A program made the translations under genes and the position numbers. From positions 1-13,707 of the forward strand of contig JBOGIQ010000141.1 of assembly GCA_050742535.1 (NCBI GenBank): DNA of 13,707 bases. The letters are read 5' to 3'. Shown in pieces: positions 1 to 7,395 of the stretch. Origin of the DNA: Gp6-AA40 sp050742535. Its GTDB lineage: Bacteria > Acidobacteriota > Vicinamibacteria > Vicinamibacterales > UBA2999. The number at the start of each line of letters is the position of its first letter. Positions within the stretch are counted from its first letter, which is position 1. Below the pieces are notes generated by a model. It saw only the letters and a program-made list of their open reading frames with translations, had not been told where the DNA came from and did not search any database.

Positions 1-1127
1 GTGACGTGAGGTGGCGGCTGCGGCAGCGTGTATCGGACGCGCTGGTGATACGTCGCATTCAGCGCCGGCTCGCACGTCGCCTGCACTCCCGTGCGCATCA
101 GGTGATCTTCGACGGCGCGGCGCGCGGCATCATGCGCGTAGGTCTTCTCCCGCGTGCCCAGCGCCGCAGAGCCCATGATCGCCCGCCAGTGATAGAGCAC
201 GTGCGGGATATGACGGATCCGTGCCGCGTCGCTGTGCTCCATGATCCGCCACGCCAGGTCGTAGTCCTGGCTGCCTTCCAGACCCTGCCGAAATCCGCCC
301 ACACGCCGGACCAGATCCGTCCGGTAGACGCCGAGATGACTGATGAAGTTCTGGCCGCGGAACAGCTCGACGTTAAAATCAGGCTTGAAGTACGGGTCGT
401 AGCGCCGGCCGGATTCGTCCAGGCGATCCTCGTCGCTGTAGACGATGTCCGTCTCCGGGTGTCGATTGAGCTCGTGCACCACCGCCAGCAGCGCGTGCAC
501 CGGCAGCACATCGTCATGGTCGGCAAGCGCGACGAACTCTCCCGTCGCCAGCTGCAGCGCGCTGTTGGAGGCAGCCGAGATATGGCCGTTGACGCGGCGG
601 AAGTCCACCTTGATCCGCGGATCCTTCGCCTGGAAATCGCGCAGGATCCTGCCCACCTGCACGTCCGTTGACGCGTCGTCGGCAATGCACAGTTCCCAGT
701 TGGTGTACAGCTGATCGCGCACCGACTGGATGGCCGCCTTCAGCCACCGTTGATCGGTGTTGTAGACGGGCATCAGCACGGAGATGAGCGGCCGGTATTC
801 GAGTCGTTCGGTCGCCTCGCGGATCTCCCGCAGGTCGTCGGGGCCCAGCCGGTCGTAGCGGCGTGCCCATCGGCGGTAGCCGAGGCCGTCGATGGCGTTG
901 TGAATCGGCGTCAGCAGCGGGCCGAGCGAACTCTCCTTCGCCAGCCTGTGTGTGCCTTCATTGAATGCGCGGACGAATCCGCTTGGACCCGAGGTGCGCA
1001 GGATTCGGAACGCCTGTCCGGCTGCGCGGGCCACGTCCATCGGCCGCGGCGGGCTCGAGCGCCATCGGCTGAACAGCTCGCGCGTCGCGATGACACGAAC
1101 GAGGAACGCGTCGCGAGCCCGGCTCAC
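1..1127 (-). CDS. Family 2 glycosyltransferase, C-terminus cut by window edge
   Basis: Predicted GT-A fold glycosyltransferase (GT2) that transfers a sugar from a nucleotide-sugar to a surface polysaccharide or glycan; donor and acceptor unknown. About 375 residues are visible and the frame is open to base 1. After about 115 residues of N-terminal region comes the nucleotide-binding start PVYNTD (about residue 120), then ADDASTD (149), the metal/nucleotide-binding DHDD (203), YSDEDRLD (230) and the acceptor-side motif GSQDYDL (285). The last visible residues, TLPQPPPHV, look like the linker that in two-domain GT2 proteins precedes a second GT domain, so the complete protein is probably much longer. 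I chose GTG at 1127 because it overlaps the stop of the upstream membrane-protein gene as GTGA, which suggests translational coupling. ATG at 1040 is the alternative. Neither has a good Shine-Dalgarno. Family call is sure; substrate is not. Confidence 0.88.
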   Translation of the reverse strand, partial: MSRARDAFLVRVIATRELFSRWRSSPPRPMDVARAAGQAFRILRTSGPSGFVRAFNEGTHRLAKESSLGPLLTPIHNAIDGLGYRRWARRYDRLGPDDLREIREATERLEYRPLISVLMPVYNTDQRWLKAAIQSVRDQLYTNWELCIADDASTDVQVGRILRDFQAKDPRIKVDFRRVNGHISAASNSALQLATGEFVALADHDDVLPVHALLAVVHELNRHPETDIVYSDEDRLDESGRRYDPYFKPDFNVELFRGQNFISHLGVYRTDLVRRVGGFRQGLEGSQDYDLAWRIMEHSDAARIRHIPHVLYHWRAIMGSAALGTREKTYAHDAARRAVEDHLMRTGVQATCEPALNATYHQRVRYTLPQPPPHV

Positions 1128-1969
1128 GCGGTGGTTGCGCGCGCGACACGGCGCGTGTCGCGCCACTGTTCGACAAGCATCGCGATGGGTCCGACGATGA
1201 ACAGCGCGTAAAAGGGCGCGTAGACCACTTCGTTCAGCCTCAGGGCGGTCTCGAGCACGGCGACGAGAAACACGACGACGCACTGCCCTTTCACCGATCG
1301 CACCGTCGTCTTCGGGTCGGTGACCATGAAGAAGGTGAACAACTGGTACATCGGTCCGGTGATAGGCGCCACATTGGCCACCCATGGCGTACCGGTCCAC
1401 CATGCGCGCACGAACGAGAACGCGAGGAACGACAGGACGTAGGTCGCTGAAATGTGCAGCCGCCCGACCCGCCAGACGATCACCGTGCCCAGAATCCAGA
1501 TGACCGCCATCGGTGCCACGACGTTGCCCCACTGGACGCTCAACACTGCCACGGTGGCCGGCGCAAGAAAGACCACGGCGCTGACGCCGAAGTTCGTGGG
1601 ATTCCACAGATGACGCCCGCGAACGCGGAGCACGTACTTCGAGGTGATGGAGATCAGGCTGGTCAGGAAGTACGGCCAGTAGAGCGGCGACCGGACGAGA
1701 ATGCCGGCGCTGATGCCGCTGATGTACGCGCTGGCGGGGTGCGGCCAGACGCCGTAGGTCAACCGTCCCATCACCAGCTCGGCGCCGATCGCGGTGACGA
1801 TGGCCAGCGCAGTGCGTTCCCAGCCTTCGAGAATCCCGAATGAGAGGTGCGCCGTCAGCAGGATCGACGTGATCAGCAGCGGCGGGAGGAAGCGGTTGTC
1901 GATCCGGAAGAACCGCTTCCGTGGCGCCACGACGTCCGCCCGCGGCAGCGCGCCGCTCTCAACGGCCAT
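1124..1969 (-). CDS. NqrB/RnfD-like integral membrane protein, UnbU (enediyne E5)-like
   Basis: A 281-residue, largely hydrophobic protein with about eight to nine membrane segments, related to the NqrB/RnfD family of ion-pumping redox complexes and closest in layout to UnbU, the conserved membrane protein of enediyne clusters. Visible family marks are GRHLWNPTNFG (about 118-128) and FFMVTDPKT (213-221). I do not see the S-G-A-T flavin-attachment motif of true NqrB/RnfD, and no other nqr or rnf genes are present, so a redox-pump role is doubtful. The ATG overlaps the upstream UnbV-like stop by 11 bases, with a weak AGAGG ahead of it; the 3' end overlaps the glycosyltransferase start by 4. The strict pairing with a UnbV-like gene copies the enediyne arrangement and suggests the two proteins work together at the membrane. 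Family is fairly sure; function unknown. Confidence 0.82.
   Translation of the reverse strand: MAVESGALPRADVVAPRKRFFRIDNRFLPPLLITSILLTAHLSFGILEGWERTALAIVTAIGAELVMGRLTYGVWPHPASAYISGISAGILVRSPLYWPYFLTSLISITSKYVLRVRGRHLWNPTNFGVSAVVFLAPATVAVLSVQWGNVVAPMAVIWILGTVIVWRVGRLHISATYVLSFLAFSFVRAWWTGTPWVANVAPITGPMYQLFTFFMVTDPKTTVRSVKGQCVVVFLVAVLETALRLNEVVYAPFYALFIVGPIAMLVEQWRDTRRVARATTA
1141..1163. other. Perfect 10-bp hairpin at the UnbU-like/glycosyltransferase junction
   Basis: GCGCGACACG and CGTGTCGCGC pair perfectly around a 3-base GCG loop. It lies in the last codons of the UnbU-like gene, ending 13 bases before the GTG chosen for the glycosyltransferase. It has no T tract, so it is not a classical terminator. 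It might affect coupling between the two genes, or simply reflect Arg/Ala codons in GC-rich DNA. Confidence 0.4.
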
Positions 1970-3818
1970 CGGCGCCTCTGGTAGACGTAGTGTCCGCCTT
2001 TAGGCGTTCTTTCGTAGTGTCCGCCTTCAGGCGGACCTCCGGCTCTTTGACAACGTGCAACCGGTCGATCGCCGGCTTCTCGATCGTCTGCATCTGTCCG
2101 GACGGCCACCGGATGACGACGCGGTCTACGGTCGCCGCCGATCCCAGCCCATAGTGAACCCGCCGCTGATTCTGCGCGCTGAAGCCGCTCGCTGCCGTGA
2201 CTTCCTGCACCTGCTTGCGGCCGCTCCAGTACAGCTCGACCCGCGCACCAAATGGGCTCCGATGAGTCGGGCTTTCCAGCTCGAACTGAATCCAATGCCG
2301 GCCCGGCTGGACAGTGTTGCGATAGATCAGAAGCGGTCCACGCTGATTCGCGACGATCACGTCGAGGACGCCGCGGTTACCGAGATCGGCCAAGGCAACG
2401 GCGCGGCCGTCGAACGTGTCGGTGGCGCCGACGACCTGCGCGACGTCGGTGAACCGGCCGGCGCCGTCGTTCACCCACACCCGCTTACGTTGGTATCCGG
2501 ACAGGCTCCGGCCGCGCATCGCCGGCCAGTTCTTCGCATCGCCGATGATCGTGCTGTGGCCGGTGGCAATGACGCCGAAGTCGTACCAATAGCTGGTGCG
2601 CTCCCCTGCCGACACATACCCGTTCGTCAGGTAGAGGTCCTGCGTGCCGTCGTTGTTCAGGTCGCCGAACTGCGCGCCCCAGCTCCACCCGCCGAAATCG
2701 ATTTTCAGTGACGAGGCCAGGTTCTCGAACGCCATCGACTGCGCCGATTGACGTATCCACAGATCGTTGCCTTGCAGGAGCTGACCGGGCTCCGTGATGT
2801 TGGTCTTGTAGATCGCCAGACGGCCGTCGTTGAAGATGTCGCCGACGGAGGCGTTCATGCCGCTCTTCGGCGCCAGGCCGACTCCGGCGTCCGCCGCGAC
2901 GTCGTCGAAACGCTTCCCGTTCCGATTGGCGAACAGTTCGGACACGCCGTAGTCGTTGGACAGAAACAGATCGGGATAGCCGGTGCCGAGCAGATCGGCG
3001 GCGATCAGCGCCAGCGCCCAGCGCCGGCTGCGAATGCCCATCGCGTCGGTGCGATCCTCGAACGTCCCGTCGCCGCGATTGCGCAGCAGATACTTGCGGC
3101 CGCCGTTGGTCGCATATTCGAAGCTCTCCGGCATGACCCGTGTCGTCTCGAGCTTCCAGAGATTGACGCTCTCGGGCCAGTAGCCGGCAATGAACAGATC
3201 CAGATTGCCATCGCGGTCGTAGTCGAGCCACGTGGCGCTGTTCGCGTTCACCCACGACGGTAATCCTGCACGCTCGCCCACCGGAGTAAACGAGCGTCCC
3301 TCGATGTTCCTGAACAGCTCGGGACGGCCGTACTTGTAGACCAGCACGTCCTCCCAGCCGTCGTTGTCGAAGTCGCCCCATACGGAGCCCATCGACACTC
3401 CGGATGCGCGGCGGTTGACGTCGGCGAGGCCGACCTGCCCCGCGACGTCGACGAACGTGCCTCGGTCGTTGCGATACAGGCGGTTGAGGCTGTCCTCGGC
3501 GCTGTTGGTGACGTACAGATCCTGCCACCCGTCGCGATTGAAGTCGGTCACCGCGACGGATGCACCCATCGCCGTAACCTGCGGCATGATGTGCTCGAAC
3601 TGCACGTCGAACGTCGGCGCCTGATGGGTGAAATCGACGCCCATCGCCTTCGACGATTCCCGCAACCGGAAGCCGAACCGTGTATCCCCACCCTCGTCGG
3701 CCGCGACGAGGTGACGGCCTTCGGCCTGGCGATTCAGCGCATAGACAGCCGACAGCGAGGCGATCAGCACGATCGTCCAGGCGACCCAGGCAATGCGCTG
3801 TCTCAGAGGCAAAGGCAT
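1959..3818 (-). CDS. CRTAC1-type FG-GAP/ASPIC protein, UnbV (enediyne E4)-like
   Basis: A 619-residue membrane-anchored extracytoplasmic protein. Residues 6-28 form a single hydrophobic anchor. The rest carries about seven FG-GAP/VCBS-type calcium-binding blades: TDFNRDGWQDLY (91), GDFDNDGWEDV (148), LDYDRDGNLDLF (198), ADLLGTGYPDLF (274), GDIFNDGRLAI (326), GDLNNDGTQDLY (385) and ADLGNRGVLDV (477). An ASPIC/UnbV domain ends it: SPFGARVEL (521), GFSAQNQRRVHYGLGS (545) and WPSGQ (571). Such proteins are predicted beta-propellers; their activity is not established. The ATG at 3818 is preferred over an in-frame GTG at 3890, which would add 24 residues before the anchor and overlap the upstream gene. 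The last 30 or so residues contain RLKADTT twice, encoded by two tandem palindromic repeats, so the tail is probably a recent addition. The stop overlaps the UnbU-like start. Confidence 0.87.
   Translation of the reverse strand: MPLPLRQRIAWVAWTIVLIASLSAVYALNRQAEGRHLVAADEGGDTRFGFRLRESSKAMGVDFTHQAPTFDVQFEHIMPQVTAMGASVAVTDFNRDGWQDLYVTNSAEDSLNRLYRNDRGTFVDVAGQVGLADVNRRASGVSMGSVWGDFDNDGWEDVLVYKYGRPELFRNIEGRSFTPVGERAGLPSWVNANSATWLDYDRDGNLDLFIAGYWPESVNLWKLETTRVMPESFEYATNGGRKYLLRNRGDGTFEDRTDAMGIRSRRWALALIAADLLGTGYPDLFLSNDYGVSELFANRNGKRFDDVAADAGVGLAPKSGMNASVGDIFNDGRLAIYKTNITEPGQLLQGNDLWIRQSAQSMAFENLASSLKIDFGGWSWGAQFGDLNNDGTQDLYLTNGYVSAGERTSYWYDFGVIATGHSTIIGDAKNWPAMRGRSLSGYQRKRVWVNDGAGRFTDVAQVVGATDTFDGRAVALADLGNRGVLDVIVANQRGPLLIYRNTVQPGRHWIQFELESPTHRSPFGARVELYWSGRKQVQEVTAASGFSAQNQRRVHYGLGSAATVDRVVIRWPSGQMQTIEKPAIDRLHVVKEPEVRLKADTTKERLKADTTSTRGADGR
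1987..2006 (+). repeat. REP-like palindrome, degenerate copy 1 of a tandem pair
   Basis: A GTAG head is followed by TGTCCGCC, a TTTA loop and a shortened right arm GGCG that breaks off into TTCT, so only about 4 bp of stem remain. It lies 8 bases before the next full copy, inside the 3' end of the UnbV-like gene, where its opposite strand encodes RLKADTT. Confidence 0.75.
2014..2036 (+). repeat. REP-like palindrome, full copy 2 of a tandem pair
   Basis: GTAG head, then stem GTCCGCC / GGCGGAC (7 bp) around a TTCA loop. The same core occurs at 11875 and 12907. Read on the coding strand it gives VRLKADTT near the C-terminus of the UnbV-like protein, so it sits inside the coding region rather than after it. 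Confidence 0.85.
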
Positions 3819-3833
3819 TGTTCCCGGCAGTCT

Positions 3834-3867
3834 GAATGCTGCATGTTCAATTGTGAATACTGCATTC
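3834..3867. other. AT-rich imperfect inverted repeat between the two ASPIC genes
   Basis: Two 17-base arms centred on CAATTG match at 12 of 17 positions when one is reverse-complemented (GAATGC...GCATTC at the ends). This short island is much richer in A and T than the flanking genes. It fills most of the only non-overlapping junction of the six-gene run, 16 bases before the UnbV-like ATG, with a weak GGGAA site between. It could be an operator or an internal promoter region, but I see no convincing -35/-10 pair. Confidence 0.35.
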
Positions 3868-3870
3868 CGA

Positions 3871-6800
3871 CTAATGCGGCCTGAGCCCACGCAGGAATCG
3901 CTGTGGCGTCACGAACCGCGTGTGATACCGCTGCCAGTCGTCGCGATGACGTTGATAGACCGGATCATCTTCGAGCGTCAGGCTGACCGTCCCGGCGCCG
4001 TAATTCGGCGTATCGTGCGCCGGCAGCGGCAGCACCGTCGATGAGAACCCGGTGTTGTAGTCGCCGTCCTTCTCCCAGCCGTCGCCAATCAACACGAAGT
4101 CGCGCTTCCATCCGGCGACGGGCGGCGGCAGTTCGCGGAACTGCAGCCGCATCTCGTCTCCGGCGTTCATGATCACGTACCGATCGTCGACCTGCCCGAT
4201 GAGCTCGAGCACGTCGCCGAACCGTGTGTGGTAGCCGGTCAGATCGCGCCAGCGCGGGGACGTCGAGACAACGCGATCGTACTGCGGCGTTTCCGGGGCG
4301 TCGCCGCGCGGTGGGTTCCTCTCGTAGCTTCCGCCTTCAGGCGGAAGATCACGCGTCGCTGAAAAACCCCGGTACCGCAGGTCCGCCTTTGCCGCCTGGA
4401 TACGGGTGGTCTTTACTTCCGACGTCGAGCGCGAGCCCAGCTGCAGCGAGTCCCAATAGATTTCGAGGTTGGTCCGCAGACGGAGCCGGCCGGCACCCTG
4501 CGCCTGCCGCAAATCGATCAGGATCGTCTTGTTCTTGCCGGCCGGGAATCCGATATCGGCATTCACCGCGCGCCACGAACCATCCCGGCCTTGCGCCTCG
4601 AGCGCCAAGCCGCGCGGCGCGAGACCCGCCTGGGCGATCGCCACGTTGATGCTGCTGTCGGTCGGATAGATCCAGCCGTTCGCGACCAGCAGCGTATCGG
4701 GACCGATGGCGCCGGGATCGATCTCGACGAAGTGATCTTCCGCGATCCCCTGATAGCGCCCCCGCGCGAAGGTCGACAGGTATTTCCCGTCCCGGACGGA
4801 CACCGCCGACGTGACGTCGGCTCCGCGGTGGTCCCAGGCGCGGGCGACCGGATGGAGACCAGTTACGGCCTGAACCGACAACGCAGGCGGCGATGCCGGA
4901 GAGAACCGCTCGTCGACGAAGACCTCGGTGTCCGCCGGACGATCGACGGCCATCAGCGAGACGTGGTCGAAGAAGTGCGTCTCCCAGAGCTCCGCGGTAA
5001 TGCGGACGTCGTAGATGCCATCGCGCGGCACCAGCTGATCTCCCCGCAGCGTGACCCAGTCCTCCGTCTGCGTCCCACCGGCCGTGTCCTGCGCGTTGAT
5101 ACGCAGGCCGAGGGGGGATCGCCAGAGGAAGTCGGTGACGAAGACCATCCGCGTCCCGTCCCAGGTAAACAGCCACGGACACGATCCCTTCAGCCGCTGC
5201 TCCGCCACCATCACGTCGTCCACGGAGGTCCCGAACTCGGCCTGCGGGACGCCGTTGGGCCAGACGATGCGCGCGACGTCGATCGTGGACTGGGTGCCGA
5301 GGCCGATGTGGATCGTGCCGCCGGTCAGCAGTTGTTTCTGAAAGAGCAAGCCGGCGCGCGCCTCGAGGTACCCACCGACGCCGAAGGAGTTGATGCGCTG
5401 ATCGCCTGCTGTCTCCTGCGCGCGCGGGCGTATGACCTTCCAGTGGTATTTGGTCGCCCCCGTGTTCAGCAGCCGGACAGCGCGCCGCTCAGCCTCTGGC
5501 GAACCGTCATCCGTGTAACCGATGAAATCGACTCGTCCATCCGCATTCAGATCGCCCGCCGGGAAAACGTACCGCAGCGGACGACGTTCCGGCGGCCGCA
5601 GCTGACGCGCCGCATCGCTCAGCCAGATGTAGGTGTCGCCAGCTTGAGTCGCCACGAGATCGAGTGCGCCGTTGTTGTCCAGGTCTGCCGCCAGCAGACG
5701 CACCTCGGCGCCGAGCGGCCACCCCGACGGTGCGATTTGCTTTGCCACCCATTGACCGGCGATCCAGGAGAACGCGGTGATGGAACCCGACAGGTCGAGT
5801 GCAAGCACGTCGAACTGCCCATCGCTGTCGATATCAGCGACCGTGACAGAGGCCGCCCTCGTGATGGGAAGCGCGGGAAATGGAACGAAGTCTCCAGCCT
5901 GCCGGTTGGCGAAGGCAGAAAGGCGCGTCGTTCCATCAGGCGTCGCACGGTCCAGAAAAACAGCGTCAGGATCCCCGTCGTCGTCGAGATCGGCCCATGC
6001 CACGTCGACGATGTTCCTCACTCCACCAAACATCATGACGCCTGTCCAGCTTCCGTTGCCGTTGTTGCGGAGAACAAACGGGGAGCCGGTGGCAGGAGCC
6101 GCGATGATGTCGAGGTCGCCATCCATTTCAACATCCGCCGCCCACACCCCCGCACACCGGCAGGATGCGGCCATCGGATCTGCAGGCGTTTGATCCACGA
6201 ACCGACCATCGTTCTGCTGAACGAGCAGACGAACGCCGCCGCCGACCGCCGTCACGATGTCGTAGCGGAAGTCGTTGTTCCAATCGGCGACGACCGACGT
6301 GCGTGCGCCAGGATTCGGCTCGACGCTCCCGGATGGCAGCGCAATGTTTGGAGCGTCCGCGGTCAGTGACCGCAGCACGCCAGTCTGCGCAACGAAGATC
6401 AGGGGCCCCTGGTTGTTCTCCCTCGGAACGACGAGCATCTGGAGATCGTTGACCGGGAATGGATCACCGAAGACCTCTTCGGAGAATGCGAGGGAGAGGT
6501 CGGGGTCAGCCGGCATCGCCGACGGCGGGATCAGCGCGAGGAAACGCTGGATGGGCTCCGCAATCAACTCCGTCGGCGTGCGAACGGCGGCAAGGTCCTC
6601 GCCAAATGCGGGCACGCGCGCAAGCACATTGCGCAGGAACGCGGTCGCCCGCTGCGCCATCGGCAGATCGTTGGCGCCAACGGCGGTTTGCAGTTCCTGA
6701 TACTGCTGCAGCGCCAGCTCGGGCCAGTTGGCCGCCATCGGTTTGAGCCGTGCGATCGAATCGTTCAGCCGCTGGAGGTCGCCTGCCTTGGCCGCGACCC

Positions 6801-7395
6801 GCGCGCGCTCGACCAGCACCGCCATGTTCTGCGGCGCCAGCTTCATCAGTTCATCGAGGAGGGTCAGCGCCTGCGCGGCACCATCGGCGGCGCCGGAGCG
6901 CTCCACTTCCTCCGCCAAGGCAAACCGCGGCTGCAGCGCATCCGCGGCAAGCTCGACGGCGCGGCGGAGGTGTGCAACTCCATCGTCGAGGCTTCCGCGC
7001 GCGATTTCCATTCGCCCGGCGAGGAGCGCCAGATCGGCATTCTCGGGCGCGAGCATGAGGGCACGCTCGATCGGCATGGCGGCGGCATCGAGCTCGCCAA
7101 GACGCAGGTGCGTCAACCCGAGATTCGCCCACGCTGCGGGCTCCTCCTCGACCTCGGTCGTCACGGTCGTGAACTCGCGCTTCGCATCGTCGAGCAGGCC
7201 GACCTCGAGCGAGGCCAGGCCGCGATAGAACGCGCGCGTGACCTGTTCGTAGGTTTCAGAACCCGGCGCGGGAAGGGCGGTGCGCGAACGCCAGACGAGC
7301 CATGCCGCGGTAGAGCCAATCGCAACAACAGCGATCAGCACAATCGCGGTTATCCGGCTGAAGCCGGACTCCACGCGAGAAGGATTAGTCGACAC
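3871..7395 (-). CDS. Large TPR + FG-GAP + ASPIC membrane-anchored protein
   Basis: A 1174-residue protein in four parts. Residues 15-35 are one hydrophobic anchor. TPR-like helices follow at about 47-230 (for example AAWANLGLTHLRLGELDAA). Then come six FG-GAP-type calcium loops at about 365-630, including ADVEMDGDLDII, ADLDDDGDPDAV, ADIDSDGQFDVL and GDLNADGRVDF. An ASPIC-like segment (FGVGGYLEAR, IHIGLGTQ, VWPNGV) covers about 668-716. A C-terminal region begins with KGSCPWLFTWDG, recognisable from similar acidobacterial proteins but without known function. Near residue 1015, PPEGGSY is encoded by an inserted palindromic repeat. The start is uncertain: GTG 7395 overlaps the symporter stop by 11 bases, GTG 7374 lies just after it, and neither has a Shine-Dalgarno. 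A TTG at 7482 would lie deep in the symporter gene. Probably extracytoplasmic; may partner with the UnbV-like protein. Confidence 0.85.
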   Translation of the reverse strand: MSTNPSRVESGFSRITAIVLIAVVAIGSTAAWLVWRSRTALPAPGSETYEQVTRAFYRGLASLEVGLLDDAKREFTTVTTEVEEEPAAWANLGLTHLRLGELDAAAMPIERALMLAPENADLALLAGRMEIARGSLDDGVAHLRRAVELAADALQPRFALAEEVERSGAADGAAQALTLLDELMKLAPQNMAVLVERARVAAKAGDLQRLNDSIARLKPMAANWPELALQQYQELQTAVGANDLPMAQRATAFLRNVLARVPAFGEDLAAVRTPTELIAEPIQRFLALIPPSAMPADPDLSLAFSEEVFGDPFPVNDLQMLVVPRENNQGPLIFVAQTGVLRSLTADAPNIALPSGSVEPNPGARTSVVADWNNDFRYDIVTAVGGGVRLLVQQNDGRFVDQTPADPMAASCRCAGVWAADVEMDGDLDIIAAPATGSPFVLRNNGNGSWTGVMMFGGVRNIVDVAWADLDDDGDPDAVFLDRATPDGTTRLSAFANRQAGDFVPFPALPITRAASVTVADIDSDGQFDVLALDLSGSITAFSWIAGQWVAKQIAPSGWPLGAEVRLLAADLDNNGALDLVATQAGDTYIWLSDAARQLRPPERRPLRYVFPAGDLNADGRVDFIGYTDDGSPEAERRAVRLLNTGATKYHWKVIRPRAQETAGDQRINSFGVGGYLEARAGLLFQKQLLTGGTIHIGLGTQSTIDVARIVWPNGVPQAEFGTSVDDVMVAEQRLKGSCPWLFTWDGTRMVFVTDFLWRSPLGLRINAQDTAGGTQTEDWVTLRGDQLVPRDGIYDVRITAELWETHFFDHVSLMAVDRPADTEVFVDERFSPASPPALSVQAVTGLHPVARAWDHRGADVTSAVSVRDGKYLSTFARGRYQGIAEDHFVEIDPGAIGPDTLLVANGWIYPTDSSINVAIAQAGLAPRGLALEAQGRDGSWRAVNADIGFPAGKNKTILIDLRQAQGAGRLRLRTNLEIYWDSLQLGSRSTSEVKTTRIQAAKADLRYRGFSATRDLPPEGGSYERNPPRGDAPETPQYDRVVSTSPRWRDLTGYHTRFGDVLELIGQVDDRYVIMNAGDEMRLQFRELPPPVAGWKRDFVLIGDGWEKDGDYNTGFSSTVLPLPAHDTPNYGAGTVSLTLEDDPVYQRHRDDWQRYHTRFVTPQRFLRGLRPH
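4324..4347 (+). repeat. REP-like palindrome inserted in frame inside a gene
   Basis: GTAG head, perfect 8-bp stem CTTCCGCC / GGCGGAAG, TTCA loop. Outer base pairs differ from the other copies but remain paired. It lies within the large ASPIC gene and is read there as LPPEGGSY in a stretch rich in Pro, Gly and Arg, probably a surface loop. Confidence 0.85.
7353..7374 (-). repeat. REP-like palindrome in opposite orientation, divergent head
   Basis: On the minus strand the head is GTGG instead of GTAG, then AG, then a 6-bp stem TCCGGC / GCCGGA with a TTCA loop. It encodes ESGFSR at the N-terminus of the large ASPIC protein, and its head contains the alternative GTG start of that gene. It is the most divergent copy and may be only a relative of the others. 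Confidence 0.55.

Noticed and set aside
1124..1969. Part of an Rnf or Nqr electron transport complex
   Set aside because: No rnfA/B/C/E/G or nqr neighbours and no visible flavinylation motif; the UnbV-like neighbour points to the UnbU branch.
3819..3890. N-terminal extension of the UnbV-like protein from GTG 3890
   Set aside because: It would overlap the upstream gene and put 24 odd residues, encoded by an AT-rich inverted repeat, before a normal membrane anchor; ATG 3818 is better.
4591..6369. Plus-strand open frame of 592 codons opposite the large ASPIC gene
   Set aside because: It is rich in Arg, shows no domain, and mirrors a gene with clear FG-GAP and ASPIC motifs. Long antisense frames are expected in such GC-rich DNA.
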